A DNA stretch of 64,000 nt. Origin: Microstegium vimineum. Lineage: Eukaryota; Streptophyta; Magnoliopsida; Poales; Poaceae. The DNA is taken from contig CM039141.1 in the NCBI GenBank assembly GCA_022036555.1, positions 5,057,773 through 5,121,772 of the forward strand. The letters are read 5' to 3'. Below, piece after piece: positions 1 through 11,188 of this stretch. Each line of letters starts with the position of its first letter. The stretch's first letter is position 1. The notes under the pieces are model-generated. The model had not been told where the DNA came from. It made no database searches and saw only the letters and a program-made list of their open reading frames with translations. Made by a program: the position numbers and the translations under genes.

Positions 1-1006
1 TCTAACAGAGCCGTTAGCTCTCGGCAAATGGTGGGTCCGGACGCAGATGATGGTCCGGACCCTCTGTGTAAACTGCGTCCGGAGGGGGCGCAGAGGCTCA
101 GTTTGAGGGGCAAAACGGCTAGTTGTTGAGTGAGGGCTATATAAGTGATATGGCCGACGCTTTGGGGCATCTCTTGCACATTCTACTCACTCACACATTT
201 GTGCTTGCTTGAGAAGCTTCCACCACTCATCCTCTAAACATATTTGACATATTCTAGAGAGATAGAGTGAATCCAAGTGCATTGCTTTGTTGATTGCATA
301 CTAGTGGCACTTGGCGATCGTCGTCATCGCGGAGCTCTTGTTATTCTTGGAGATTGCCATCTCCTAGACGGCTTGGTGCGACGAGGATCGTTGAGCGGAG
401 GAAGGTGATTGTCTCCGGCTCCGATCGGTGGATTGTGAGGGGTTCTTGAACCTACCCCGCGGGAGTTCGCGAAAGGTATCTCTAGTGGATTGCTCGTAGC
501 TCGGGGATCCCCATCTTGTATTGGTTGTGCGGCACCCTTAAACGGGTTTGATTTTGATTGCCAATTAGCGCGTGAACCTCCAAGTGGGTGTATTGATACA
601 ACTAGGATTAGCTTGTTGGCAAACAAGTGAACCTCGGTAAAAAATATTGTGTCTCATTATCTCTTTACCGAGGATTCATCTTGTGATTGATTGGTTATCT
701 ATTGGCTTATTTCTTCACGTTGGTATAACCATTCTATCTCTAGCTTTGCATTACTTTCTTTACATTCTTGTAAAGTAGAGTCTCTAGCTTAGCTTGTGTA
801 GCTTAGTAGTATAGCTCTAAGTCTCTAGCTTTTGTGTGTGACTTAGATCTTTTTGCTAGTGACTAGAATTGGTAGGTGGCTTGCCTAACCTTAGAGCTAA
901 AGCAAACTTGCTTATCGTCGTGTTTTATTCTAACAAGTTTGCTAAGTGTTGTTGTAGAAATTTTAATTAGGCTATTCACCCCCCTCTAGCCATTCTAGAC
1001 CTTTCA
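1..1006 (+). mobile_element. Copia/Sirevirus-like LTR, right part (3' LTR or solo LTR)
   Basis: The stretch ends in a C-rich block (about 976-988) followed by CTTTCA at 1001-1006. Grass Sirevirus-type Copia LTRs characteristically end this way. The left part carries the short TCCGGA-containing inverted motifs (about 35-80) often seen in these LTRs. No tRNA-Met primer-binding site follows position 1006, so this is not a 5' LTR; it is a 3' LTR or a solo LTR whose left end lies outside the window. No coding frame is present. Family assignment comes from recalled LTR ends and is moderately sure; the LTR character is more certain than the family. Confidence 0.6.
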
Positions 1007-1400
1007 GCTGGTGACGCGCCAGCAGGAGGCGGCGCACCTAGAAAACGGCGGCGGCGGCCGCCGCGCTACAGTACCGCGCACTACAGTCACCGCTGGCAAT
1101 AAATTAGGAAGAATAGGATTGATTTGTTAGGAAGGGGAATTAAATAAATGAAAGGATAGTTAGAATAGGGAAAGGATTAGAATAGAAAGAGGATCCAATC
1201 TATAAGAAAACCTCTAGTAGGTTGCTGGTTGCTTGGGAGTCAAATCTATTAGGGACTATAAATATAGGGGAGATATACTCTATTGAGATTAAGCCAGAAA
1301 AAAGTTATTGCTCCTTCCTCTATCCCTTCCCCTTCTAAGCCTCGGTCTTCTCCTCCTCCCTGCAGCAGCCGCCCTCTGCCTTCCCTGCGCCAGCCCCCTG

Positions 1401-1475
1401 CCCTAGCCGCCCTCCACCATAGCCGCCGTCACCCCCCCTGCCCTAGCCGCCCTCCACCATAGCCGCCGTCACCCC
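1401..1475. repeat. Tandem duplication, 40-bp unit, 1.9 copies
   Basis: The segment beginning CCCTAGCCGCCCTCC at 1401 recurs at 1441, giving a 40-bp period. The copies are identical over the shared part. The sequence is C-rich and non-coding. Confidence 0.85.
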
Positions 1476-1775
1476 TTTCCACAGCCCAATCACCCCAGGA
1501 CGTATTACAATAGTATATATCTTTAACCAAACTGGAGACTGGTTAAATTGTCAAAAAATGAGAATTACATATATCATATTACTTCTGGGACCACGAATGA
1601 TGAAGTTTCGTCAATTAGTGCCGCGCCACGAGGACACGTCACGAATTCAGTGGCATGTCTGCCGAGATAGAGCCACCTAAATTTATACAACCACAGGGCT
1701 CACTAGAACAAGCACCATCGACTCGACTGAACAAGCAACTGCCTCTCACGTTTTAGATCGGGAACAGCCGCCTCA

Positions 1776-1955
1776 ACAATGAACCATCAAGCATCAGTAG
1801 TCCTTCATGGGTTTCATTTAGTCTTCATGTTTCCTTTTTCTTGCTCGATCTCTTTTCTTCTGCAAACAATGAACCATCAAGCATCATTAGTCCTTCATGG
1901 GTTTCATTCAGTCTTCATGTTTCCTCTTTCTTGCCTGATCTCTTTTCTTCTGCTC
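1776..1955 (+). repeat. Tandem duplication, 90-bp unit, 2 copies
   Basis: Two adjacent 90-bp copies start at about 1776 and 1866, with about five differences. Because 90 is a multiple of three, an open frame (1779-2105) shows a 30-residue repeat. Its leucine/phenylalanine-rich translation has no recognisable family, so I treat it as non-coding repeat DNA. Confidence 0.8.
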
Positions 1956-2138
1956 TTTTCTGGCTTCTACTTTCTCATCGTGTCCCTCGTCCCTGCTCCT
2001 CATATTTGCGAGTCGTCCTGCTTTGAACACCTGTTATGTTTGCAAATAGTTGAGATGGATATGAATAGTTTGGGCAGGGGCTGGTCAGATTGCAAAACCA
2101 GCTGATTATTTGAAACAGAAAAAGAACAACTCAATAAG

Positions 2139-5100
2139 TCAAACCTTTGTAATATCTTTATTAACTTCTTTATCACTGCATTCGTAGGCCTCCAACTGCT
2201 TCCCCACAACATCTTCAATCTCATGTAAAATACATATATCCTTCTGCAGACACAACCGGATAGGAACGCAAGTTCCAAAAAAACAGGCAGTTGTCAGACA
2301 CGATGCAAAGGCAAAAACTGAAGCACAGTTCCAGAAAATCACGAGTATGCTGCTTCATTTAAATTTTTGAAATTGATCAGTCCTAATACTAGCACTAGAG
2401 GGAGAGGTACAACTCATTAACAGGTAGCCTACAGCTTTTGTTACATACTCACTTTAGGCATCTAGAACTATTGTTACATTACATACTCACTTTAGGCAAC
2501 TAGTACTATTTATTCTACAGGTATTGTTCAACCAACCTTCTTGCTAAGTAATTTTATATGTAAATTGCATCATCAGAAAATTAAGGTAGACTTTTCTTTA
2601 AAATGATAGAATTCAGCAAACCTGTGTAACAAAGCTTATAGCAAGCCCTCCCCTTGAAACTCTTGCAGTTCGTCCAACCCGGTGGATGTAATCACGTGAA
2701 GACCTGCAACAAGTCAAAACAAAAACTTTAAGATGACAAAGTGTTGACAAATAATTATAATATATTGCATATAAATTTAGTATAAACACACATTGGCATG
2801 TCATAGTTGATAACAAGATCAACTGTTTGGATATCCAACCCACGACTGCCCACATCAGTGGCAAGCAATACAGGAACCTGACCGGATTTAAACCGGTTAA
2901 GTGCTAAAAGCCGCTGTGCCTGGGACTTGTGAGAGTTCAAAGCAACAGCAGGGTAACCAAGTTCTTCCAGCAGCAGATCTAAATACTGGCAGACTCTGCA
3001 AAAGAATGGAAGCAATTCAGGTAAATGACGTGAAGGCATCAAACTTTAAAATGGATAATGTCTTACATTTTTGGGAGGAAAGAAGATAACACTCCACACA
3101 AATCATCTACCTAAAACATAATCCAATGCAACTTTGGCTATAGGAACACCCTAGTAGAAAATGCCACAGAAGACTCACTAAAGTTTGCAACATCATCCTC
3201 AAATAGAAGAAAAGCAATGGGTATTTCTTTTAAACTTTTAATGGATTAAAAGAAATGGCGACATAATATATACTTGTTTCTATCTAGCACATAATAATAA
3301 CTAAATAAAAGAGGAGACACACAACCAGGACGATTCTGATTCTACAACATTAGCAATGACTAGTTATTGTGTGGGAGAGCATATTTCCTGGAAACTCAAG
3401 TTTAGGGACTTAAGAGAGCATACCTGCAAGTTGAGACAAATACAATGGCTGAACGGATAGGGTCTTCCCTTTTTTCCTTCATAACTGACAAAAGATACCA
3501 AAGATGGAGCTTTTTTCCCTCATAAGAAACATGAATGTATTGCTGATTTAAGGTCTCTACTGTCTTGAACCCTTCATATGCTTCAAAAAAGTATGATTTG
3601 TTGCCGGAAAGTTCAAGCAAAGATCTTAGATTGTCTGACATTGTTGCTGAAAACAAAAAGGTTTGCCGCTCTTTTGGTAAACAGCCAAATATAACACGAA
3701 GTTCCTCTTCAAAATTAACATCTAGAATTCTATCCGCCTCGTCCAACACAAGGAACTGTGATACAAAAGTAGCAACTTCAGTGGTCCAGAACTAGCAAAA
3801 TATGGTAATGGAACAAATCTTAGGGTACAGTTTAAGTTTTAGTACAATAAAAACATAGATCACTCAAAGGGATATCCCTCTATGGCACTAACACTGAACA
3901 ATAAACCACACAACCTCAAGAAAAAGGGATCAAAGACTAAAGTTTCCTCTTCCTATCATAAAAAATAGCATGCATAATTTGCACCAATCCTGGAATATGC
4001 TCTGATAACATATTTACTTTGATAGTATCACTGAAGTGACTGAACAATATTAGGCCTTCAGATACACAACAAAAGGTCTTAATTCCCGACCAAGAACATA
4101 TACATGTACCCGAAGCAGTGTGGCTTGGAATGTATAAACCAATTTAAGCTACTGATTTTTATCTCTAAGGAAACTCAGAGATCAATTTATCAATTGACTA
4201 CAAAAACAAACAAAACAGGATGCCCTACTTCTATAAAAGCAGACAAAATTTTGTGATCATTAGGTTGCAATATAACATGTCAACTACATTTTCTAGTTTG
4301 GATACACAAAATTCACTTGGACTATAAGTGAAGAAAGAAGCATAGGTTTTGTATGGAGTATGACATAGGTTGCAATAGCAATATGCCTTCATACACGGAC
4401 AGGAAACAACAAGACGAAGTGCACAAAGACTCCGGATCAACAATAACGTATGTGTGTTGATGTTAAAAGGGAAATCGCATACCAACCTTGGTGCGGGCGA
4501 ATACTTTAGCGAGGTCAGGATCGTCTTTGACGAGCGTGGCAATGCGGCCTGGGGTAGCGACGACGACGTGGGGGCGGCGCGAGAGCCCCTTGGCCTGCGC
4601 GAGCGAGTTGAAGCCTCCGATGGCAGCGAGGCACCTGAGGCCGAGCGGCGCCCCGAGCGCGCGGAACTGCTCGGCGAGCTGCGCCGCGAGCTCGCGCGTC
4701 GGGGCGAGCACGAGCGCTGCCACGCCGTAGGGGTCCTCCCCGAGGCGGTGAAGGATGGGCAGCGCGAACGCGGCCGTCTTGCCGCTCCCCGTCTCGGCGA
4801 TCCCCAGCACGTCCTCCCCGGCGAGCGCGCGCGGAATGCACCGGCGCTGCACCGCCGTGGGGCGCCGCATGCCCAGGGCGCCGCACGCGTCCACCAGCCA
4901 CTGCGACAGGCCGAGGTCCGCGAAGGTTGCCGGCGCGGCCTCGGCGTCGTCGGCCTGGCCGGTCTCGGTCACGATGGTGGGAGACGGGGGGTGGTCCGCC
5001 TCGGCGGCGGCGGGGTCAGGGATTGGGGGTTCCGGTTCCGGCTGGGGCTGGGGCTGGGGCTGGACCTTGGGCTCGAGCTTGAGCTTGGGTTTGGACTTGC

Positions 5101-5149
5101 CCCTATTGGAGAATAGGCGGAAGGGCCGTGCCTCGCCGTCGACCTCCAT
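2139..5149 (-). CDS. RH36: DEAD-box RNA helicase, RH36/Dbp8/DDX49 type; 3' end incomplete
   Basis: ATP-dependent RNA helicase. By family knowledge the Dbp8/DDX49/RH36 group acts in the nucleolus in small-subunit rRNA processing. Exons on the minus strand: 5149-4487, 3755-3424, 2995-2792, 2703-2622, and 2243 to about 2145, all with GT/AG borders and matching phases. Visible motifs in order: Q motif (F76, Q101), motif I AETGSGKT (118-125), PTREL (150-154), TPGR, DEAD (226-229), SAT, IVFVST, ATDVGSRGLDI and HRVGRTAR. The N-terminal 70 residues are Pro/Gln/Lys-rich. Read through, the last exon stops at TGA 2141-2139, two codons after a good donor (AAG|GTTTGA at 2145/2144), giving about 461 residues. 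Family members are about 480-500 and continue with a basic tail. The missing exon is either beyond position 1, with the LTR in the last intron, or lost. The helicase core is very sure; the 3' end is unresolved. Confidence 0.92.
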
Positions 5150-5498
5150 GCCGTGGCGCGCGGTGCTAACTATCCCTAGAATAACACTCAGCTAGCCGTC
5201 AACGGTGACCGAGCGACGGAAGTGGCGGCGGAGATCGGAAGCGCTGGAGACGTAGGTGAGGAGCAAGAGTAGCTGTGCCACGTAATCGGCGTGAAGAAAG
5301 ACCACGAGAAGCAGCGAGTGGTTGAGTTAGGAAGCGGCCGGTGTCGGAAGGTTCGGGCGGGGAAGATGGCTGGCTAGGTTTAGGCCGGCGGCGCGAGAGA
5401 TGGCGATGGCGGGGCGGTTGCCAGGCAGGAGGGGAAGGAGGCGGAGGATTGGAGAGGCCGAAGCCGAACCGAGTCGGGCCTCTGCCTGTGCTTAAGAT

Positions 5499-5548
5499 TG
5501 GGCCTGAGGGAGTTACGCAGCCCACGTATGTATAAGCCTGCTAGCCCA
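5499..5548 (-). promoter_or_regulatory. Cluster of site II (TGGGCY) motifs upstream of RH36
   Basis: TGGGCC at 5499-5504 and its reverse-complement form AGCCCA at 5519-5524 and 5543-5548 lie 350-400 bp upstream of the RH36 start codon. Site II elements of this form are known from promoters of plant ribosomal-protein, ribosome-biogenesis and cell-cycle genes. That fits a nucleolar helicase. The regulatory role is inferred from motif and position only. Confidence 0.4.
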
Positions 5549-5582
5549 AGAAACCGCGACCGCGGAGATATGGAAAGCCTTT

Positions 5583-5801
5583 GGCCTGTTTGGTCTGTCC
5601 AGCGCTTTTCAGATAAGATGTATAAATATGGAAACTGAGCTTATTTTAGAAGCGGGTATGACCCAGCTTCTGCGATTTAGTATAAATTGGGGTGGTGAGG
5701 AGAAGCGCGGCCAGAAAAAACTATAAAAAAAACGAGTTGTTTAACTGTTAGTTTCAGCTTATTTGACCATAAGCAGCATTTAAGTTGTTCCAAACGAGAC
5801 C
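5583..5801. mobile_element. MITE-like element with GGYCT.GTTTGG termini
   Basis: The left end reads GGCCTGTTTGG. The right end, reverse-complemented, reads GGTCTCGTTTGGAAC, giving an imperfect inverted repeat around about 219 bp of AT-rich non-coding DNA. Such ends are common on grass hAT-like MITEs. I could not define a clear target duplication. Confidence 0.5.
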
Positions 5802-5813
5802 TTTATATCTTCT

Positions 5814-5952
5814 AAACACGAAACTGTAGGACGACCTCTTGCTCCTTATTGGGCCACGTCACCTAATTTTTATCAACCAATCTTATAAACACGAAACTGC
5901 AGCACGACCTCTTGCTCCTTATTGGGCCACGTCACCTAATTTTTATCAACCA
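5814..5952. repeat. Tandem duplication, 73-bp unit, 2 copies
   Basis: The segment starting AAACACGAAACTG at 5814 recurs at 5887 with only a few substitutions over 66 bp. It lies just outside the MITE at 5583-5801. Each copy contains a GGGCCACGTCACC block with a CACGTC core (bZIP-like). Any regulatory meaning is speculative. Confidence 0.85.
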
Positions 5953-6977
5953 TTCGTTCCCGAACCAACGCTCAGTTTTCGTCGGTTGTTGCATCTTCTC
6001 TTGTAGCAAAAAGCAAGGTTCTGAAGCCAGCCAGAATTTTCTCGAGCCGTTCAGCGTGCCAGCGCCGCCTCACGAGTTCCTATCTTCTGACACTATTCAC
6101 ACACTACTACTTCCACCTCCTGCGAGCTTGAGGACATGTTCATCCTAGGTAAATGTTTAATCCTTTCTAAGGCAGCACATAATAAGATGAATATAAAATT
6201 CCATATTTTTATAGATAAACAATTGAAAGCTTTGTGAAGATAGAGCCCAAGTACGGTGACCACTTACCTTCTCAATTGCTTTTCATACTTATACTTATGC
6301 TCCCCAACCTTTTGAATTAATCTCAAGATAGCATATGCTAAAAAAAATTCTTCCATCTGAGTCTGTGGAAGAAAAAGGAGTTCTAAATTTTAAGTGTGCA
6401 TTTTCAATATTGTTTCTCCAATTAAAAAAAATAAAGACAAAAACAAATTAATATATGTTTATTGTTCCTCTTACCTTATTTGAAAGCATGTCGACAAATT
6501 AAGTAATATCTATGACATATTACATACCTTTTGGTTGGGAAAACAAAATAGAAAGACACTTGTTCACAATATTTTAGCAAAGAAAACTTATACCATACCT
6601 TAATATTACCTCTCTCTTACAAACAAAACTATCCCCTCTATTTATTTACTCCCTCCGTCTTGAAATAATTGAAACTCTGAAGTTTGAATTTTTTCCCAAA
6701 AAATGGTTGCTTTGACCCACCTATTACAAAAAGACAGATAGTATTCGGAAGCTTCTCGCACCAAAAGGAAAAAAATAGCTAGCAACTTCTAAAATACAAG
6801 AGGTATTTTTATAATTTTACATCGCCTTGGCTTATGTGCCCATTTCTAGAATTGTATGTTTTTTGGGACAGAAAATATATTAATTGTCTGTAAAAGGATA
6901 AGGTGAAAGATTAAGAAGATATGGAGAAAAGAGGAGCAACAAATCCTTTAAAAACAAGCTAGCCCACTCCACAGAGG
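5953..6977. other. Intergenic, no gene seen
   Basis: AT-rich sequence without a coding signal. An unpaired Stowaway-type terminus (CTCCCTCCGTCTTGAAATAA) begins at 6651, but no matching opposite end follows at the expected distance. The right part probably belongs to the Helitron whose 3' end is at 7005. Confidence 0.4.
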
Positions 6978-7005
6978 GCGCGGCAAAGCCGCGCTGGTTT
7001 TCTAG
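6978..7005 (+). mobile_element. Helitron 3' terminus (hairpin plus CTAG)
   Basis: A perfect 7-bp GC stem (GCGCGGC at 6978-6984, AAA loop, GCCGCGC at 6988-6994) is followed eight bases later by CTAG at 7002-7005 and then a T. Helitrons end in CTRR preceded by such a hairpin and insert between A and T, so this is a textbook 3' end. No Rep/helicase frame lies upstream, so it is non-autonomous. The 5' TC end is not assigned; it must lie to the left. Confidence 0.65.
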
Positions 7006-7769
7006 TTACTCTTAAATCCTGATGATTGTTCTGGACAAGTGCAGCGCTGCACTAGGGTACGGATCACGGATGTACCAAAGACCATCCACATCAGTCATCA
7101 GCTGTCCAAACAACTTTATTTTCCTCACACCAGCTGCACAAGTGCTTCTGACCAATTACATGTTGATTCGAAGATATGGGAACAGGTAACGGTATTAAGC
7201 ATCAACGTATGAATATTCTGGTTTTGTTCATAGTCTGCTTTTACAAAAGCCTGTTAAGAAAGAATTATGTATGTCCTGCCTGAATGTCCATCTTCACTTT
7301 ATTTTGCATCAAGTGCATATCGACATTAGAACCAAGCAAAATGCCATACAATTCAATCACAATAACATGCTAACAACCATCATCATTATTTTATCCAATT
7401 TCCATCAGGCAGTAATCCAAAAACATGTCTGGTAAATTTAGTGTCTAAAGTGTTTACTCTTTTCTATTGAAGCAACAGCCTAGAAAAACTGCCCATGTGA
7501 AATGTAGTTGCACTGCCGCTACTCCAAAAGATGATAACACGTTGACAATGACAGCTGATCTAACAATTGGTGCACTATCATAGTGAAGGATTTGCACTAC
7601 CTACCGTCTCCGATGATAGTGAAGTTTAGACTGAAGACGTACAACAATGCCTGATGGCATTTGCTTGATAGCTTTCCTTTGAACTAACTGTGAAATTTGA
7701 TTTCTGTGGTTTACCCTTAAATAACCTGCATAGTTGGATGATGTTATCTGTCACCCAACAAAAGCTATA
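7006..7769. other. Intergenic, nothing recognised
   Basis: No coding frame, RNA gene or clear repeat seen between the Helitron end and the next MITE. Confidence 0.4.
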
Positions 7770-7771
7770 TA

Positions 7772-7919
7772 CTCTCCCCGTTCCAAATTATAAGTCGTTT
7801 TGACTTTTTTTTGGTACATCCATTTTACTATGTACCTAAATATAATAATATGTCTAGATACATAGCAATATGGATAAACCAAAAAAATCAAAGCGACTTA
7901 TAATTTGGAACGGAGGGAG
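7772..7919. mobile_element. Stowaway MITE, 148 bp
   Basis: The inverted termini are CTCTCCCCGTTCCAAATTAT on the left and CTCCCTCCGTTCCAAATTAT on the right (reverse-complemented), and the repeat runs about 50 bp inward. TA flanks both sides (7770-7771, 7920-7921). Size, termini and TA target site are diagnostic of Tc1/mariner-derived Stowaway elements. No coding capacity. Confidence 0.9.
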
Positions 7920-8053
7920 TACCTAAAAATATGTTTGGACTTGTGGTTCTGTCCCTTATGCTCTACGGAGTATGCCTGCAGACAGCATGAGCTTGAATAG
8001 CTTAAACCTGGTCAACTAGCAATTCTTCCACATGACCATGATGATGACAAGTA

Positions 8054-8293
8054 CTCACTCCTTCCCTAAGGGAAGTGTCGTCGTTGGTGTGCGTGCCACA
8101 AGTTTAACTTGATTTTTAACAAATACGTACAACATTTGTATCTCCAAATAAATTTGTTAAAAAACTAGATTTAAAGATCTTTCCAATGATACTAATTATA
8201 TACTATAAATATTAGTATTTTTTAATATATATTTATTCAAAGTTGTTTCTTAGGAAACGCAAACGACAGTTATTTCGGGAGGGACGGAGGGAG
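8054..8293. mobile_element. TA-flanked MITE, 240 bp (Tc1/mariner type)
   Basis: The left end CTCACTCCTTCCCTAAGG pairs with the right-end reverse complement CTCCCTCCGTCCCTCCCG. TA flanks it at 8052-8053 and 8294-8295. The interior contains an ATCTCCAAATAAATTTGTTA block and a following AGATCTTTCCAATGATA block that recur in the elements at 26794-27027 and 50254-50693, so the three belong to one family. Confidence 0.8.
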
Positions 8294-8784
8294 TATGTTA
8301 TAGATTACACAGGTTGGGCATATATACTAATTTCATAGTTTGATGGACACAGTATATCTTTACTTTGCCTAGTGTAAATGTGTAATATAAGGTTACTGAC
8401 AAATTCATTTCCTACATCAAATATTCTAGCAAGACGCATGCGACTCGTGAAAACAGATAAGTTATGAACTATAGTGCTCCTCTAATTTAGTGGGATACAG
8501 AGAGCAGAGAGATGCTGCAAATTGCCCACTAGTAAGTACAAATTTTTGGGCGTTGGAACTTTGAACTCTGGAAGAGTAGTACATAAACTACATAAAAAAA
8601 GAATGGAGGCACACAACTCAGATAAACATGAAACTAATTAAACATTCCATGGCAAGAAATACATTACGATGGTATGCCAAAAGACCAATTCTGGATGAGT
8701 TCCACTGAGTTCTGATGTGCCAGCCACTGGAAGAGTATATAAACACCGATAAATAATCAAAACGTGAACTCAATCACTCATGTG

Positions 8785-10536
8785 TCACAAGTTGCACGTA
8801 TTGATTCCATCTTTGCAATCCCTTGTCAAGTTGTTGAACGTCTCAACTTGTGTCTTCGATCTGTAGAGTACCTCAGTGTCCACAATCACCCTCATGTATG
8901 CATCAAATGGCACCGGCTTACCCCGACTAAGCGTTGTTGTTTCATTGTACCATTCACTAGTGTTTGACCAGAGCTCCTTGTAATCATCAAGCAAATGGAC
9001 ATGGAAGTGTGACCTGAGCTTGTCAAAGTAGTTATAGAACGGCTCATTAGTAGCAATGTAGAGATTTCTCCATTGCTTAACAAGCTTGGTCACCTTATCA
9101 ACGAGTGCATCAGGCGATGTGTCAGAATCTAGGTTTGGATACATTTGCTTGTTCTGCGCCTTCCACCCTCGGACAACATGCAAGCCATCATAATTCCAAT
9201 CCATCCTACCTGCAATCTCAGTCACAATGTTCATCAGCCTCTTGGACTTCCAAATAGCGTACCAAGGCCTTTGAATGACTTTGGCAGCTCGCCCTTCGCA
9301 GACTCGGTACCAGTAATTCTCGGGCTCCTGACCATTGAACTGCCTCCAAATGATGTTGCTCCTGTCCCTCTTCAGTTGCATCGGTGTTACCTTGTACGAT
9401 GGAACCTTCCGCACTGTGATCCGTCCAGGACCCTTCTTCTTATCCCACCGCTTCCAATCCTTCAAGAAGTCCCCTTCCTCCACCACAGGCACACTCTCCT
9501 TCAAGTGCTCAAAATCAAAATAGTACCGGAAATCTTTCCCATCCACATCCTTCCCGTCGACTGTGTGTGCCCCAGACAAACACATATTCAGATCCATAAC
9601 GAACGTCCGGTTGAGGAACTTGGCTTCACCGAGCCCACACAGGAAGCTCCAAATGAACTGGTTCATGCTCTTGCAATGGTCACCGCCTCTCATGTAGTAC
9701 AAGTACTTTCCCTTCTTGAACTCTGCCTCTGATCCAACGATGGGGATCGTGTCATTGATCTCCGCATCCACAGGCGGCGGCGACACACGGGGCCTCTTCG
9801 AGCCCTTAGGATACGGCCGGCGAGCTGCATTCGTGCCCGACCGAAACTTGCCGACGCTGCCGATGTCAAGAGCGCAGCCATCGGCCGAGGCGAGGCTGAA
9901 CCGGCGGTAGTCCCTGTAGCGGCGCCACGACTTCTCCCGGCGGTTCCGGAACCTCCAGGCGGCGTCGCACTGGCCGGGCTTGGGGCCAGGCACCGGCGTC
10001 TCGTAGCTGAGAAACACGATGGACTTCCGGAAGAAGGCCTTGGAGTTGAACGCCTTGACGGCGGCGAGGACACGCGGATCGGAGCAATTGAGCGGCGCGT
10101 CCGGGTCGCAGGTCCTGTTGCCCGCGGCGGCGGCGGAGGCGGCGCTGACGGCCGCGGCCACGTTGTCGTCATCATCCCGCGCCGGGGCCGCCGGGGCGGC
10201 GGCGGCGGAGGAGTTGTTGAAGTCCTCACCGGTGGGGAGGAGAGAGTCGTCGGGGACGAGGAAGGTGGAGTTGGGGAGGACGCGGGAGAGCGAGGTGGTG
10301 ATGGCGGCCGAGGACTGGAGCCAGGGGTCCGGCGGCTGGTAGGTGACGGCGACGACGGTGACGACGAGGACGGCGAGCACGAAGAGCGAGAAGCCCACGT
10401 TGCTCGCCGCCTTGATGAGCGACTGCGAGACCGGGACGTCGCCGACGGCGCCGCCGGAGGAGGGCCCCCCGTTGCGGCGGAAGAGGGGCGAGTCCTCGCC
10501 GCCGTCGGGGCCGTCGTCCGTGTCGGAGGAGGACAT
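8785..10536 (-). CDS. O-fucosyltransferase-family type II membrane glycosyltransferase
   Basis: Intronless gene of 583 residues; start ATG 10536, stop TGA 8787-8785. The N-terminus is an acidic Ser/Asp-rich cytosolic tail (1-30), then one transmembrane segment (about 48-66) and a Ser/Ala stem. The luminal part has conserved Cys, many N-glycosylation sequons and the region around YLYYMRGGDHCKSMNQFIWS and LNRTFVMDLNMCLSG. This is typical of plant proteins annotated as O-fucosyltransferase family (GDP-fucose protein O-FucT fold), residents of the Golgi. Substrate is unknown. The stem is coded by GCC/GCG-rich runs, with a sharp GC drop in the C-terminal half, as in many grass genes. Two MITEs lie within about 1 kb of the stop codon. 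Family call fairly sure; precise enzyme activity inferred. Confidence 0.85.
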   Translation of the reverse strand: MSSSDTDDGPDGGEDSPLFRRNGGPSSGGAVGDVPVSQSLIKAASNVGFSLFVLAVLVVTVVAVTYQPPDPWLQSSAAITTSLSRVLPNSTFLVPDDSLLPTGEDFNNSSAAAAPAAPARDDDDNVAAAVSAASAAAAGNRTCDPDAPLNCSDPRVLAAVKAFNSKAFFRKSIVFLSYETPVPGPKPGQCDAAWRFRNRREKSWRRYRDYRRFSLASADGCALDIGSVGKFRSGTNAARRPYPKGSKRPRVSPPPVDAEINDTIPIVGSEAEFKKGKYLYYMRGGDHCKSMNQFIWSFLCGLGEAKFLNRTFVMDLNMCLSGAHTVDGKDVDGKDFRYYFDFEHLKESVPVVEEGDFLKDWKRWDKKKGPGRITVRKVPSYKVTPMQLKRDRSNIIWRQFNGQEPENYWYRVCEGRAAKVIQRPWYAIWKSKRLMNIVTEIAGRMDWNYDGLHVVRGWKAQNKQMYPNLDSDTSPDALVDKVTKLVKQWRNLYIATNEPFYNYFDKLRSHFHVHLLDDYKELWSNTSEWYNETTTLSRGKPVPFDAYMRVIVDTEVLYRSKTQVETFNNLTRDCKDGINTCNL

Positions 10537-11148
10537 CGTGGATCTGGGACTGGGGGGGAGCGGCGCTGAGATTTGGAGACGGGGACTGGGTGGGAGATGG
10601 AGGTGGGCGCTGCTGCCCTGGCTGTCTTCTGTGCTGCTGGTTGGTTGTGTCGGCGCCGCGCGGAGTTTTTTTTAAGGGAAAGAAAGATCGCGCACGCACG
10701 ACGCAACATCCCGTCTCCGTGTGCTCTGTCCGAAAACGAAAGTTTGTGAGCGGGTGAGTCACTGCTGACTAGCAAGGGTGTACTCTTTGATGCTTCGCTA
10801 CGTTAGTAAACTTGATTGAATTTCTACAAAGGACATACTCCGTGCTAATATTTTATCTCCGTTATTGTATTTCTTGTGCACTTGTGAGTTGTGATTATTC
10901 ACCGGGTGACAGCAGATGCTATTCCCACTGTAACCAATTGTAAGATGTTTTATCTTTTTTTATTCTACTATATGTTAATAAATACTAGTGTAAAAGCGCC
11001 ATATATCTAAAAAAGATTAAAACATCTTATTATAATTTGAAATGAAGAGAGAAGCATATAGAGCAATCTCTAAGATTCCAACAAATTACTTATCTCACAT
11101 CTCCTACATGTACATATATAGATGATCTCCTAATATTATTAGGAGTGC

Positions 11149-11188
<40 letters not shown>

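Larger units (their letters stand above)
1007..2138. other. Repeat-derived sequence between LTR and helicase gene
   Basis: No gene is recognisable. From about 1080 to 1500 the sequence resembles a second LTR or promoter-like segment: purine-rich, with a TATA-type motif at 1257-1266 and then a CT-rich leader. Two tandem duplications (listed separately) follow. If the helicase gene has a further 3' exon, this stretch and the LTR would lie inside its last intron. I looked on the minus strand for the lysine/arginine-rich C-terminal exon of the helicase and did not find it here. Confidence 0.4.

Noticed and set aside
1779..2105. 108-residue repeat-containing small protein
   Set aside because: The frame exists only because the duplicated unit is 90 bp; hydrophobic sequence without homology and inside repeat DNA.
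4454..5195. Long plus-strand open frames opposite RH36 exon 1
   Set aside because: They are GC-rich antisense shadows of a well-supported helicase exon; no domain, and the minus strand carries all conserved motifs.
9690..10775. Large minus-strand frame of 361 codons overlapping the fucosyltransferase-like gene
   Set aside because: It is Pro/Arg/Ser low-complexity from the wrong frame of a GC-rich exon; the 583-residue frame has the transmembrane segment and conserved blocks.
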